10,761 bases of DNA, taken from NCBI GenBank assembly GCA_002473085.1, contig DKTP01000008.1, positions 1 to 10,761 on the forward strand. The letters run 5' to 3'. The notes beneath the pieces were generated by a model. It had not been told where the DNA came from. It made no database searches and was given only the letters and a program-made list of their open reading frames with translations. The DNA is from Anaerolineales bacterium UBA7227 (GTDB lineage Bacteria > Chloroflexota > Anaerolineae > Anaerolineales > Villigracilaceae). The position numbers were made by a program, and so were the translations under genes. Each line of letters starts with the position of its first letter. Position 1 is the stretch's first letter. Positions 1 to 7,769 of this stretch are shown piece by piece.

Positions 1-1041
1 TTTAGAGATAGGTTCTAAATTTTCGAGGGTCGACAATTTGTTAGCCAGAACAGACTTAGACATATACCGCAAATCTGATTGGTTGCTTTTATCTGGACTA
101 TCAGGCAAATTTTCAATTTCCCTTCTCAAACTTGGAATACCATTATAGTTTTTGCCTAAGTCCCTTCGGATTTTATCCAAAACTCTTTCTTGGGCGTCTG
201 ACAACGGGAACATCATAGACTTTATAAGCTGATAAGGAATGTTCTTGGATTGAATACTAAACTTGATTGCGCTATTGTCGCTTCTTTCATCTACAACTGG
301 CAAAAAGCGTTTAAATTTTCCTTTATCAATACCTTGAGGTTTTATCCCCAAGTTTTTCCAGAAATCAGCAAATAGATGTTGTTCATGTGATGGCTCTGTC
401 ATTTTGTAATATTCACCTGCATGATCGAAAATTATCACGCACCAATCTCTGGCTAATAGCGTCTCGGCAAGTGCAATAACAGTATTTGATTTGCCCGATC
501 CTGTTGAGCCAAAAATACCCAATTGACGATTTACAAGTTTGTCCGTAATGTAAAAGGGAATAGGCTCATCTGTTCCATAATTTGACAAAATTCCTATTGG
601 CGTCTTATCAACAGTTAATTGGAGGTAGTCATAGAGATCGTCTTTTGGAATATAAGTTACTTTTGACTTTGGCATTGGACGAGTAAATGCTGACTGAAGC
701 ATTTTAACGCCATCATTTTCTACTATTTCACCCAAAACTTTTGCAAGATAATATGAATGGAATGAAGGTACAAAAGCGATTTCTTCTCCCTTCACAATCG
801 GAAACACATTTTGCCCATCATTAGAAGCTCCCCACTCTGGAGTGTGAAGAGGTCCCTTTAGTATTTGAGCAAAGTATTTTTTCTGCCTCTGCCCAGTTTC
901 TTCTATAAGAACATATCTTCGCCTTGCTACAAGCTTCGCTGTTTCTTGATCTGTCAGAACGGGTACAAGGTCATCTTCATTGTTGAAACTGTCCAATAAA
1001 ACATAGCCGATGATAGGTTCTGTAGCAATTTGGTTGTCCAT
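1..1041 (-). CDS. herA: HerA-like ATPase/DNA translocase (partial, 3' end outside window)
   Basis: The first 347 residues are present, read from the ATG at 1041; the gene continues past the left edge. Residues 178-185 form a Walker A loop (GSTGSGKS). Residues 206-211 read DHAGEY, matching the D-x-H-G-E-Y-type Walker B of the HerA/DUF87 branch of the FtsK-HerA ATPases. The N-terminal ~150 residues would hold the small beta-barrel (HAS-type) domain usual for HerA. HerA proteins form hexameric rings that pump DNA and drive a partner nuclease, usually NurA. The upstream gene on the same strand is NurA-like, ending 13 bases before this start, so the two are almost certainly co-transcribed. An AAGGAAGGA ribosome binding site overlaps the nurA stop codon and fixes the start. 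AT-rich composition suggests transfer. The family call is secure; the biological role (anti-phage defence or DNA repair) is inferred. Confidence 0.88.
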   Translation of the reverse strand, partial: MDNQIATEPIIGYVLLDSFNNEDDLVPVLTDQETAKLVARRRYVLIEETGQRQKKYFAQILKGPLHTPEWGASNDGQNVFPIVKGEEIAFVPSFHSYYLAKVLGEIVENDGVKMLQSAFTRPMPKSKVTYIPKDDLYDYLQLTVDKTPIGILSNYGTDEPIPFYITDKLVNRQLGIFGSTGSGKSNTVIALAETLLARDWCVIIFDHAGEYYKMTEPSHEQHLFADFWKNLGIKPQGIDKGKFKRFLPVVDERSDNSAIKFSIQSKNIPYQLIKSMMFPLSDAQERVLDKIRRDLGKNYNGIPSLRREIENLPDSPDKSNQSDLRYMSKSVLANKLSTLENLEPISK

Positions 1042-1047
1042 ATCTAT

Positions 1048-1056
1048 TCCTTCCTT
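1048..1056 (-). promoter_or_regulatory. Ribosome binding site of herA
   Basis: On the minus strand AAGGAAGGA lies six bases upstream of the herA ATG and overlaps the nurA stop codon (TAA at 1057-1055). This arrangement suggests translational coupling of the two genes. Confidence 0.7.
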
Positions 1057-2092
1057 AATCTCGAAGTAGATGTTCGTCTAACAATTCCCAATACTCGCCC
1101 ATTCCTGCAAGTAAAAACTCTCGACGGATTTTCTCGCCAAATAAGCCAGATGGGAAAGCATTGCCAGCAATAGCGTCCGCTTGGTCAATTAGGTTTGGCA
1201 TTCCTCTTTTGTTGTTCATTGCGTCAGCCATTAATAAAGCGATTCCTTCATCAAAAACTTCCTGATGAATCTCAAACCCATAAGATTTGACATGCGACTT
1301 GAATACTCCCCGCCACACATTACTACCTTCCTCAAGCCTAAACCTTTTAGCAATTTCTGAAAGCCTCAATTCTTCAATGTAACCTTCTACACCTTTGTAA
1401 ATTATCAAGTATTGCCCTGGCTTTAGCAGTTTTCCCAATCTTCTAAGTGGAATACTTGCCTGACCTCGCAAATCCTTAACAACACCAATGATTTTCTTTT
1501 TGGCGATGACTTTTTTGAGTAAATCAATTAAAAACGGGTAGCCTTTCCACACCAAATCTGGATGAATAATCGGTCCATCCTTGAAAACCCATTCTGTATC
1601 TGCTTTCAAACAAGCTTCCAGCTCCCAACAAATCATTGCGCTCGAAATTGTACTTTCTCGCAACCTATCAGATTGTAAATTCCGATAATATTCTTCTGCT
1701 GTGGTTGATTCCTCAAGATGTGATGTTATTGAATAGCAAGCCAATTCTGGACTTGACATTGTCTTATAGGTTACGCCCGCAATCCCTATTTCGCAAAAAA
1801 CTCCAGAAATAATATCTATTGGCTTATCACGCCTTCCATCTACCCCCATCACATTACCGTTAAACAGTTGCTCACGCGCCCAATCAATTTTTTCTTGGGG
1901 AACAGAGCCTAATGTATAGCGATTTTTTGCAATGTAATCTGCAAACTTATCAAGAACTTGCTTCTCAAGTTGCCGTCCAAGTTCTATCTGCTCTTTTTCC
2001 ACTGCAAATTCATTACTGACGTACCGAGCGTAACTACGGATAGTTGCGCCATCAAGAATTGCCTTTAGGAGACCAGAATCATCGTTTGGCAT
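1055..2092 (-). CDS. nurA: NurA-like nuclease
   Basis: This 345-residue protein has the spaced acidic motifs of the NurA nuclease domain: GVDGRRD (Asp85), FKDGPI (Asp172) and GVVKD (Lys206), with a C-terminal PNLIDQADAIA stretch (Asp303, Asp306) where NurA carries further metal or structural residues. NurA is an RNase-H-fold, manganese-dependent 5'-3' exonuclease and endonuclease that sits on the HerA ring. The partner gene follows directly downstream on the same strand. In archaea the pair works with Mre11-Rad50 in end resection; no mre11 or rad50 is visible here. Bacterial copies in accessory DNA are often linked with phage defence. The length is usual for the family. The ATG at 2092 follows an AGGGA site. 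Overall sequence similarity to NurA is judged from motifs only, so the domain should be confirmed by a profile search. Confidence 0.78.
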   Translation of the reverse strand: MPNDDSGLLKAILDGATIRSYARYVSNEFAVEKEQIELGRQLEKQVLDKFADYIAKNRYTLGSVPQEKIDWAREQLFNGNVMGVDGRRDKPIDIISGVFCEIGIAGVTYKTMSSPELACYSITSHLEESTTAEEYYRNLQSDRLRESTISSAMICWELEACLKADTEWVFKDGPIIHPDLVWKGYPFLIDLLKKVIAKKKIIGVVKDLRGQASIPLRRLGKLLKPGQYLIIYKGVEGYIEELRLSEIAKRFRLEEGSNVWRGVFKSHVKSYGFEIHQEVFDEGIALLMADAMNNKRGMPNLIDQADAIAGNAFPSGLFGEKIRREFLLAGMGEYWELLDEHLLRD

Positions 2093-2097
2093 ATCAA

Positions 2098-2102
2098 TCC
2101 CT
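2098..2102 (-). promoter_or_regulatory. Ribosome binding site of nurA
   Basis: AGGGA on the minus strand lies five bases before the ATG at 2092 and supports that start. Confidence 0.5.
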
Positions 2103-2135
2103 GTGTGTTTGTGTCAAATTAATACCGATGGCGTA

Positions 2136-2165
2136 ATTATAACTTATGTTCTAAGATTGTGTCCT
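2136..2165 (-). promoter_or_regulatory. Putative sigma-70-type promoter of the nurA-herA operon
   Basis: On the minus strand a perfect TATAAT (2141-2136) is preceded, with an 18-base spacer, by AGGACA (2165-2160), which matches four of the six TTGACA positions. Transcription would start near 2128, giving a leader of about 35 bases that contains the AGGGA ribosome site. The promoter lies inside the AT-rich part, as expected if the operon moved with its own promoter. Confidence 0.55.
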
Positions 2166-2212
2166 ACAGTCATTTCCACAAAAGTTAACTCCCCCTCTCC
2201 ACAAACGTTCAG

Positions 2213-2239
2213 ACGACCGTCCACAATGGCGGTCGTTTT
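2213..2239 (+). terminator. Hairpin followed by TTTT, possible terminator
   Basis: ACGACCG (2213-2219) pairs with CGGTCGT (2230-2236). CCA/TGG extends the stem across one bulged T, leaving a CAA loop, and four Ts follow. It would stop plus-strand transcription coming from the left, although the only gene there points the other way. It could instead be a remnant from before the island was inserted. Confidence 0.35.
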
Positions 2240-2418
2240 GCCTGTTCGAATGGGCGGAAAAAAATCCGCGTCCATCCAATGACAGAAGCCCCGAATTATT
2301 GTAAATAAAAAGAAACGACTCATCCGAGACCCTAAGCGTTTCTGTGAGCGTCCTCTACGCGCCCTGGCGCAGGGACGGCGGAGACGCGGCGGGCGGAGTC
2401 GCAATGAGAAGATCTTTG

Positions 2419-2465
2419 TACACGGATGACGCGAAGTTTCACGGAAATTCGCAAAAATCCGTGTA
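2419..2465. repeat. Nested inverted repeat of the CACGGAT/ATCCGTG type
   Basis: The outer arms TACACGGAT (2419-2427) and ATCCGTGTA (2457-2465) are perfect complements. Inside them GCGAA (2431-2435) pairs with TTCGC (2448-2452). Similar words (TCCGCGT, ACACGGA, GATCCGT) recur just outside and in the repeat block at 7604-7723, so this looks like one copy of a dispersed intergenic palindrome family. Confidence 0.6.
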
Positions 2466-2528
2466 GATCCGTTCAGTCCGCGTAACCTGTGTACCGAATG
2501 ACGCGTATCGAATTGAAAAGAGGCGCTC

Positions 2529-2900
2529 ATGGATCGCATTCGTTCATTGGATGATCTGAAGAAGGCAAAGGACTCCGCGCTCCAGAAGGAACGCGAGGAG
2601 GCGGAGAAGCATCGCTTCCAGGTCCGCGTCTCGCTGGGGAGTTGCGGGATCGCGGTCGGGGCGGCGGAAACGTTCGAGGCGCTGGAGCGGCTCATCGTCG
2701 AGAAAGAAGCGAACGGCGTCCTGCTGAAGAAGGTCGGGTGCATCGGTCTGTGTTCGCTGGAGCCCGTCATCCAGGTCGCGGAGACGGACCGTCCGCAGGT
2801 CACGTATGGGAAGGTGACGCCGGCGGTCGCGCGTCGCATCTTCGCGGAGCATATCGAGAAGGGACTCGTCGTGCAGGAATTTGTCGTGGAGAAAATTTAA
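2529..2900 (+). CDS. HndB-like thioredoxin-fold [2Fe-2S] ferredoxin protein
   Basis: This 123-residue protein resembles the HndB subunit of NAD(P)-reducing hydrogenases and related NuoE-like ferredoxins. Residues 37-45 read GSCGIAVGA (Cys39) and residues 70-75 read GCIGLC (Cys71, Cys75). A conserved-type tail follows (EPVIQV, VTYGKVTPAVARRIFAEHI). Only these three cysteines are present, which is my recollection of the CGIA-type HndB branch too, so cluster binding is uncertain. The N-terminal ~28 residues are charged and helical. The protein would pass electrons within the complex encoded downstream. A GAGG-containing ribosome site precedes the ATG. The stop codon shares its last A with the next start, so translation is probably coupled. 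It is likely the first gene of the redox operon. Confidence 0.82.
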   Translation: MDRIRSLDDLKKAKDSALQKEREEAEKHRFQVRVSLGSCGIAVGAAETFEALERLIVEKEANGVLLKKVGCIGLCSLEPVIQVAETDRPQVTYGKVTPAVARRIFAEHIEKGLVVQEFVVEKI

Positions 2901-3405
2901 TGAACAAGACCTACACCGAAACGGAGTTGGATGACGTCATCCAGCGGCTCGTGCAGCGCCACGGCGCGCGGCGCGCAGAAGTGATCCCGATCTTGAGCGA
3001 ACTCAACGAGACGTTCGGCCACATCCCCGTGGAAGCGCTGGGGAAGATCCGCCGCGCCATCAACGCGCCCGAAGAGGGACTCTTTCTGGCGGACAGTCAT
3101 CTCTACGCGACCGCCAGTTTTTACAGCATGTTCTCGCTCCAGCCTGTGGGCAAACATGTGATCCGTTTTTGCGAGAGCGCGCCGTGTCACGTAGTGGGCG
3201 CGCGCGAAGTGATCGAGGCGATTCAGAGTCATTTAGGAATCGGAGTGGGAGAGACAACCCCCGACAACGAATGGACGCTGCTCACGACCAGTTGCATCGG
3301 CCTGTGCAGCGTCGCGCCCGTCATCGTGATTGACGATCAACTCTACGGCAACCTGACGCCCGAACGCATTCCCGAAATATTGGCGCAGGCGCAGGGAGGT
3401 GAAGC

Positions 3406-3409
<4 letters not shown>
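2900..3409 (+). CDS. nuoE: NuoE-type NADH dehydrogenase/hydrogenase subunit, [2Fe-2S] (24 kDa type)
   Basis: This 169-residue protein has an N-terminal helical region followed by a thioredoxin-fold [2Fe-2S] domain. All four ligands are present: Cys91 and Cys96 (CESAPCHVVGA), and Cys132 and Cys136 (SCIGLC). YATASFYSMFSLQPVGKHVIRFC is the typical approach to the cluster (residues 69-91). The subunit carries the N1a-type cluster next to the flavin subunit. The frame is open upstream to 2642, but that part overlaps the hndB-like gene and is low-complexity. The ATG at 2900, overlapping the previous stop as TAATG, gives the normal family N-terminus. The stop overlaps the next start as ATGA, a sign of tight coupling and fixed stoichiometry. 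Confidence 0.93.
3395..3402 (+). promoter_or_regulatory. Strong ribosome binding site of nuoF
   Basis: GGAGGTGA, the near-complete anti-16S complement, lies three bases before the ATG at 3406, inside the end of the nuoE gene. The spacing is short, but it supports this start. Confidence 0.65.
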
Positions 3410-5067
<1,658 letters not shown>

Positions 5068-5078
5068 AAAACAGCGCC

Positions 5079-5118
5079 GCAAGATTTATCTTGCTCTCGG
5101 GTGCAACATGAATGTTGC
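5079..5118 (+). repeat. Two small hairpins between nuoF and the fdhA-like gene
   Basis: GCAAGA-TTTA-TCTTGC (5079-5094) and GCAACA-TGAA-TGTTGC (5103-5118) are two perfect six-base stems with four-base loops, eight bases apart. This is the only real gap in the operon (5068-5138). The hairpins may stabilise or process the transcript, or tune translation of the downstream gene. They lack T-tracts, so they are not canonical terminators. Confidence 0.55.
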
Positions 5119-5124
5119 GGTACT

Positions 5125-5130
5125 GAGGAG
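5125..5130 (+). promoter_or_regulatory. Ribosome binding site of the fdhA-like gene
   Basis: GAGGAG lies eight bases before the ATG at 5139, just after the second hairpin. Confidence 0.65.
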
Positions 5131-5138
5131 TCAAACCG

Positions 5139-7469
5139 ATGATCAACCTGAAAATCAACGACACCGTCCTCGATGTTAAAGAAGGCACGACCATTCTGAA
5201 CGCGGCCGCATCCGTTGGAATAATCATCCCGACGCTGTGCTATCACAAGGACCTGAGTCCCTTCGGCGGCTGCCGCTTCTGCGTGGTGGAAGTGAGCGGG
5301 GCGCGCCTGCCGATGACGGCTTGCAACACGCCCGTCGCGCCGCAAATGCGCGTCCTGACCGACTCCCCCACCGTCATCCGTTACCGCCGCGCCATTTTGC
5401 GGATGCTGCTCGCCAACTACTACGACGCGGGCTACAAGCGCCACAACGAAAAATTCGTCATTGACGAGGACAACGAACTCATCCGCTTCGCGAAACAATA
5501 CGACGTGGACGTCGCCAGCGCGATGGCGAAACATCCACGCTATCTCGTGGACAGCGACCCGAATCCCTTCGTGTGGGTGGACCGCAACAAGTGCATCCAG
5601 TGCCTGCGCTGCATGCGCGCCTGCGCCGAGATCCAGGGACGCTTCGTCTGGTCGCAATCGTATCGCGGCTACAAGGCGCGCATCGTGGCGGGCGACGACT
5701 CGACCATGCTGGCCTCGCGCTGCGAATCGTGCGGCGCGTGCGTGGTCTACTGTCCGACCGGCGCGCTCGACAACAAGATGTCCGTCCACAAAGGCCGCGC
5801 GGACAAACTCGTCCGCACGACCTGCACCTATTGCGGCGTCGGCTGTCAACTGGACTTGAACGTGAAAGACGGCAAGGTCATCCGCGTCACGTCCAACCGC
5901 GACGACGATTCGTTCAACGGTATGCATCTTTGCGTCAAGGGACGCTACGGCTACGAGTTCATCCATCATCCGCGCCGCCACGCCAAACCGCGCGTGCGCG
6001 AATATCTTTTGAAGAACGAACCGCGTCCCGCGGAGCGCGGCAAATTCGTGGACGTGGACTGGGATACCGCGCTCGACATCGCGGCGAAAAAACTTAAACA
6101 ACTCCGCGACGGCGGCGCGCAGATCGGGACGCTCGCTTCGGGCCGCCTGCTCAACGAGGAAAGTTACCTCGTGAGCAAATTTGCCCGCCAGGCCCTCGGC
6201 ACAAACAATGTGGACATCGCGTCGAATCTCTACTCGCGCAACGAAGCCGACGGCCTGCTCGACTCGCTCGGTCTGCCCGCCATGTCCAACTCGTTCGACG
6301 ACGTCGCCGCGGACGCGCAGGCCTTCTTCGTCATCGGCTCGAATCTCACCGAGCAGCATCCCGTCTTCGGGGCGCGCATCCGCCAGAACGTCCTCCGCCG
6401 CCGCGTCAAGATGGTTGTCGCCAGTCCCGATTTCTTTAACATCGAAGAATACGCCGCGCTCTCGCTTCGTCACAAGGCAGGGACGGAAGCCGCGCTCGTC
6501 AACGGATTGATGAACGTCATCCTCGAAAAAGGATGGGAAGACAAAGACGCGTTGAAAAAATATCCGCACGGATTCAAAGAAGCCAAAGCGATGATTGACG
6601 GCTACGCTCCGACGCGCGTCTCCGAACTGACGGGCGTCCCCGTTGACCAACTGTACGCGGCCGCCGAAATCCTCGCTTCGCACCACCCCGCGGCGGTTCT
6701 GTGGGGAATGGGCATTTCCAACCCCGAGGCGACTCACGCCCTCGCCAACCTGCAACTCCTGCTTGGCAATCTCGACGTGGCGGGCGGCGGAGTCAACCCG
6801 CTACGGGCGCAGAACAACTCGCAGGGCGCCAGCGACATGGGCTGCGCGCCAGGCTTCCTGCCAGGCTACCAGCCCGTCAGCGACGCGAACGCGCGGGGAC
6901 GGTTCGAGGCCGGATGGGGGAGTCCGATCCGTGCCGAGGCGGGGATGAACGCGCTGCGGATAATCCAGGCCGCGGGCGAGGGAAGAGTCCGCGCGCTGTA
7001 CATCGTCGGCGAGGATATTTTAAACACCTCGCCCGAAGCCGCCGAATTCCGCGCCGACCTGGAAGTCTGCGAGTTCGTCGTCTTGCAGGAAATGGCCGCT
7101 TCAGAGACGACCCGCTACGCCGACGTGATTTTGCCCGACGTGAGTTTCGCCGAGAAGACCGGCACGTTCACCAGCGCCGAGCGCCGCTTGCAGATGGTCC
7201 GCCAGGCCATCGAGCCGATCGGCGAGGCGCGGCCCGATTGGCAAATCCTCGCCGGGTTGGGAGGCCGACTCGCTTCGGGTTGGGACTACGCCACCCCCGC
7301 GCAGATCATGGACGAGATCGCCGCGCTGACGCCGATCTACGCGGGCGTCTCGCACGATCGCTTGCAGCGCGGCGAACGCCTGCAATGGCCGGTCGAGTCG
7401 AAGGCGCACAACGGCGCGCCGATCCTGCCGATCGGGTCGTTTGGCGAGGTCAGTTGGGCGGTGGGATGA
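5139..7469 (+). CDS. FdhA/NuoG-like Fe-S molybdopterin-oxidoreductase family subunit, lacking catalytic Cys/Sec and C-terminal domain
   Basis: This is a 776-residue protein. Domains in order: a plant-type [2Fe-2S] domain (Cys34, Cys45, Cys48, Cys62); a stretch at 85-125 where the family normally has the His/Cys [4Fe-4S] motif, here without any Cys; a two-[4Fe-4S] ferredoxin domain (Cys152, 155, 158, 162 and Cys195, 198, 201, 205); then the molybdopterin oxidoreductase fold with its own [4Fe-4S] site (Cys229, 232, 236, 265, then Lys267). At residues 357-370 formate dehydrogenases carry the Mo-ligating Cys or Sec followed by His; here the sequence reads NVDIASNLYSRNEA, with Tyr365 and Ser366 in the aligned places. 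The protein ends after PILPIGSFGEVSWAVG, where the dinucleotide-binding domain would begin, about 110-130 residues short of FdhA proteins. It is therefore probably an electron-wiring subunit like NuoG, fed by NuoEF, rather than a formate dehydrogenase. It is the last gene of the operon. Confidence 0.85.
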   Translation: MINLKINDTVLDVKEGTTILNAAASVGIIIPTLCYHKDLSPFGGCRFCVVEVSGARLPMTACNTPVAPQMRVLTDSPTVIRYRRAILRMLLANYYDAGYKRHNEKFVIDEDNELIRFAKQYDVDVASAMAKHPRYLVDSDPNPFVWVDRNKCIQCLRCMRACAEIQGRFVWSQSYRGYKARIVAGDDSTMLASRCESCGACVVYCPTGALDNKMSVHKGRADKLVRTTCTYCGVGCQLDLNVKDGKVIRVTSNRDDDSFNGMHLCVKGRYGYEFIHHPRRHAKPRVREYLLKNEPRPAERGKFVDVDWDTALDIAAKKLKQLRDGGAQIGTLASGRLLNEESYLVSKFARQALGTNNVDIASNLYSRNEADGLLDSLGLPAMSNSFDDVAADAQAFFVIGSNLTEQHPVFGARIRQNVLRRRVKMVVASPDFFNIEEYAALSLRHKAGTEAALVNGLMNVILEKGWEDKDALKKYPHGFKEAKAMIDGYAPTRVSELTGVPVDQLYAAAEILASHHPAAVLWGMGISNPEATHALANLQLLLGNLDVAGGGVNPLRAQNNSQGASDMGCAPGFLPGYQPVSDANARGRFEAGWGSPIRAEAGMNALRIIQAAGEGRVRALYIVGEDILNTSPEAAEFRADLEVCEFVVLQEMAASETTRYADVILPDVSFAEKTGTFTSAERRLQMVRQAIEPIGEARPDWQILAGLGGRLASGWDYATPAQIMDEIAALTPIYAGVSHDRLQRGERLQWPVESKAHNGAPILPIGSFGEVSWAVG

Positions 7470-7494
7470 TTGGAGATTGGTAATTGGAGATTGG
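7469..7494. repeat. Direct repeat ATTGGAGATTGG, two copies
   Basis: The identical 12-base unit occurs at 7469-7480 and 7483-7494, separated by TA. The first copy starts at the last base of the stop codon of the fdhA-like gene. Each unit is itself built from ATTGG-type words. Similar short runs are, from memory, frequent between genes in Anaerolineae. Confidence 0.6.
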
Positions 7495-7574
7495 TTGGGG
7501 CGGACCTGAGTGTTGGGGCGGACCTGAGTGTTGGGGCGGACCTGAGTGTTGGGGCGGACCTGAGTGTCCGCCCC
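7495..7574 (+). repeat. Four tandem 18-bp units closed by one inverted half-unit
   Basis: TTGGGGCGGACCTGAGTG occurs four times without a mismatch (7495-7512, 7513-7530, 7531-7548, 7549-7566). It is followed by TCCGCCCC (7567-7574), the complement of the unit's GGGGCGGA. Four possible 5' arms therefore compete for one 3' arm. Confidence 0.85.
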
Positions 7575-7585
7575 AATTTTGTTTT
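7551..7585 (+). terminator. Intrinsic terminator of the redox operon
   Basis: GGGGCGGAC (7551-7559) pairs with GTCCGCCCC (7566-7574) across the loop CTGAGT, a nine-base GC-rich stem. AATTTTGTTTT follows. The position, 80 bases after the last gene of the operon, fits. The T-tract is interrupted and starts two bases after the stem, so efficiency is uncertain. Confidence 0.6.
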
Positions 7586-7603
7586 CCAGCGATTTTCTCA
7601 AAT

Positions 7604-7723
7604 GGGACGCGGATGCACACTGATTTACACGGAAAACGCGGAGAAAATTAAAAAAATTCGCGCTCGTCCGCGTTCACACCTGCACTTGCATGCAGGTGCA
7701 AGTGTCCGCGTTTTCCGCGTCCC
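7604..7723. repeat. Composite 120-base palindrome with alternative inner hairpins
   Basis: The outer arms GGGACGCGGA (7604-7613) and TCCGCGTCCC (7714-7723) are exact complements. A second pair, CGGAAAACGCGGA (7630-7642) and TCCGCGTTTTCCG (7705-7717), overlaps the outer right arm. At the right, CACCTGCA (7677-7684) can pair with TGCAGGTG (7691-7698), or CACTTGCA (7683-7690) with TGCAAGTG (7697-7704), but not both. Words such as CGCGGAT, ACACGGA and TCCGCGT link it to the inverted repeat at 2419-2465. Confidence 0.65.
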
Positions 7724-7756
7724 AAATCCACGCCAAAGGTAATCAAGTTTTAACGG

Positions 7757-7762
7757 TAAAAT
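7757..7762 (+). promoter_or_regulatory. Putative -10 element of a leaderless promoter (bactofilin)
   Basis: TAAAAT lies seven bases before the ATG at 7770, so transcription would start at or next to the start codon. No ribosome binding site is present (ACCCCC precedes the ATG). No good -35 box was seen. The same arrangement, TAGAAT then seven bases then ATG, occurs at 9538-9551. Confidence 0.45.
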
Positions 7763-7769
7763 TACCCCC

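Larger units (their letters stand above)
2093..2528. other. Intergenic junction between the AT-rich operon and the redox operon
   Basis: This stretch of 436 bases has no convincing gene. It holds the nurA promoter, then a shift from AT-rich to GC-rich sequence at about 2160-2200. After that come several short inverted repeats (2213-2236, 2254-2269, 2419-2465). No tRNA, integrase or clear direct-repeat attachment site was seen. An AGAGG-like sequence shortly before 2529 serves the downstream gene. The reading frame across it on the minus strand is low-complexity and overlaps the hndB-like gene, so it is not real. Confidence 0.6.
7470..7769. other. Repeat-dense intergenic region between redox operon and bactofilin
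   Basis: These 300 bases hold no convincing gene. From left to right: a 12-base direct repeat, four 18-base tandem units ending in a terminator-like hairpin, a short AT-rich spacer, a 120-base composite palindrome, and a putative leaderless promoter for the bactofilin. Reading frames across it only translate the tandem repeat (for example TQVRPN repeated on the minus strand). Confidence 0.65.

Noticed and set aside
2160..2528. tRNA or other integration target gene at the island boundary
   Set aside because: No cloverleaf-like arrangement or T-loop GTTCNANNC sequence in the right context was found. The hairpins are better explained as dispersed repeats.
2144..2839. Minus-strand frame of 231 codons across the junction
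   Set aside because: It is Ser/Arg-rich and low-complexity, crosses the repeats and overlaps the hndB-like gene on the other strand.
2642..2899. Upstream extension of the NuoE frame
   Set aside because: The extension overlaps the hndB-like gene and has a Gly/Arg-rich shadow composition. The TAATG overlap start at 2900 gives the normal NuoE N-terminus.
7467..7469. TGA read through as selenocysteine in the fdhA-like gene
   Set aside because: The TGA is at the C-terminus, far from the catalytic position. The following codons run into repeat DNA with no molybdopterin-binding domain.
7495..7574. CRISPR-like array
   Set aside because: The 18-base units follow each other with no spacers, and no cas gene is present.
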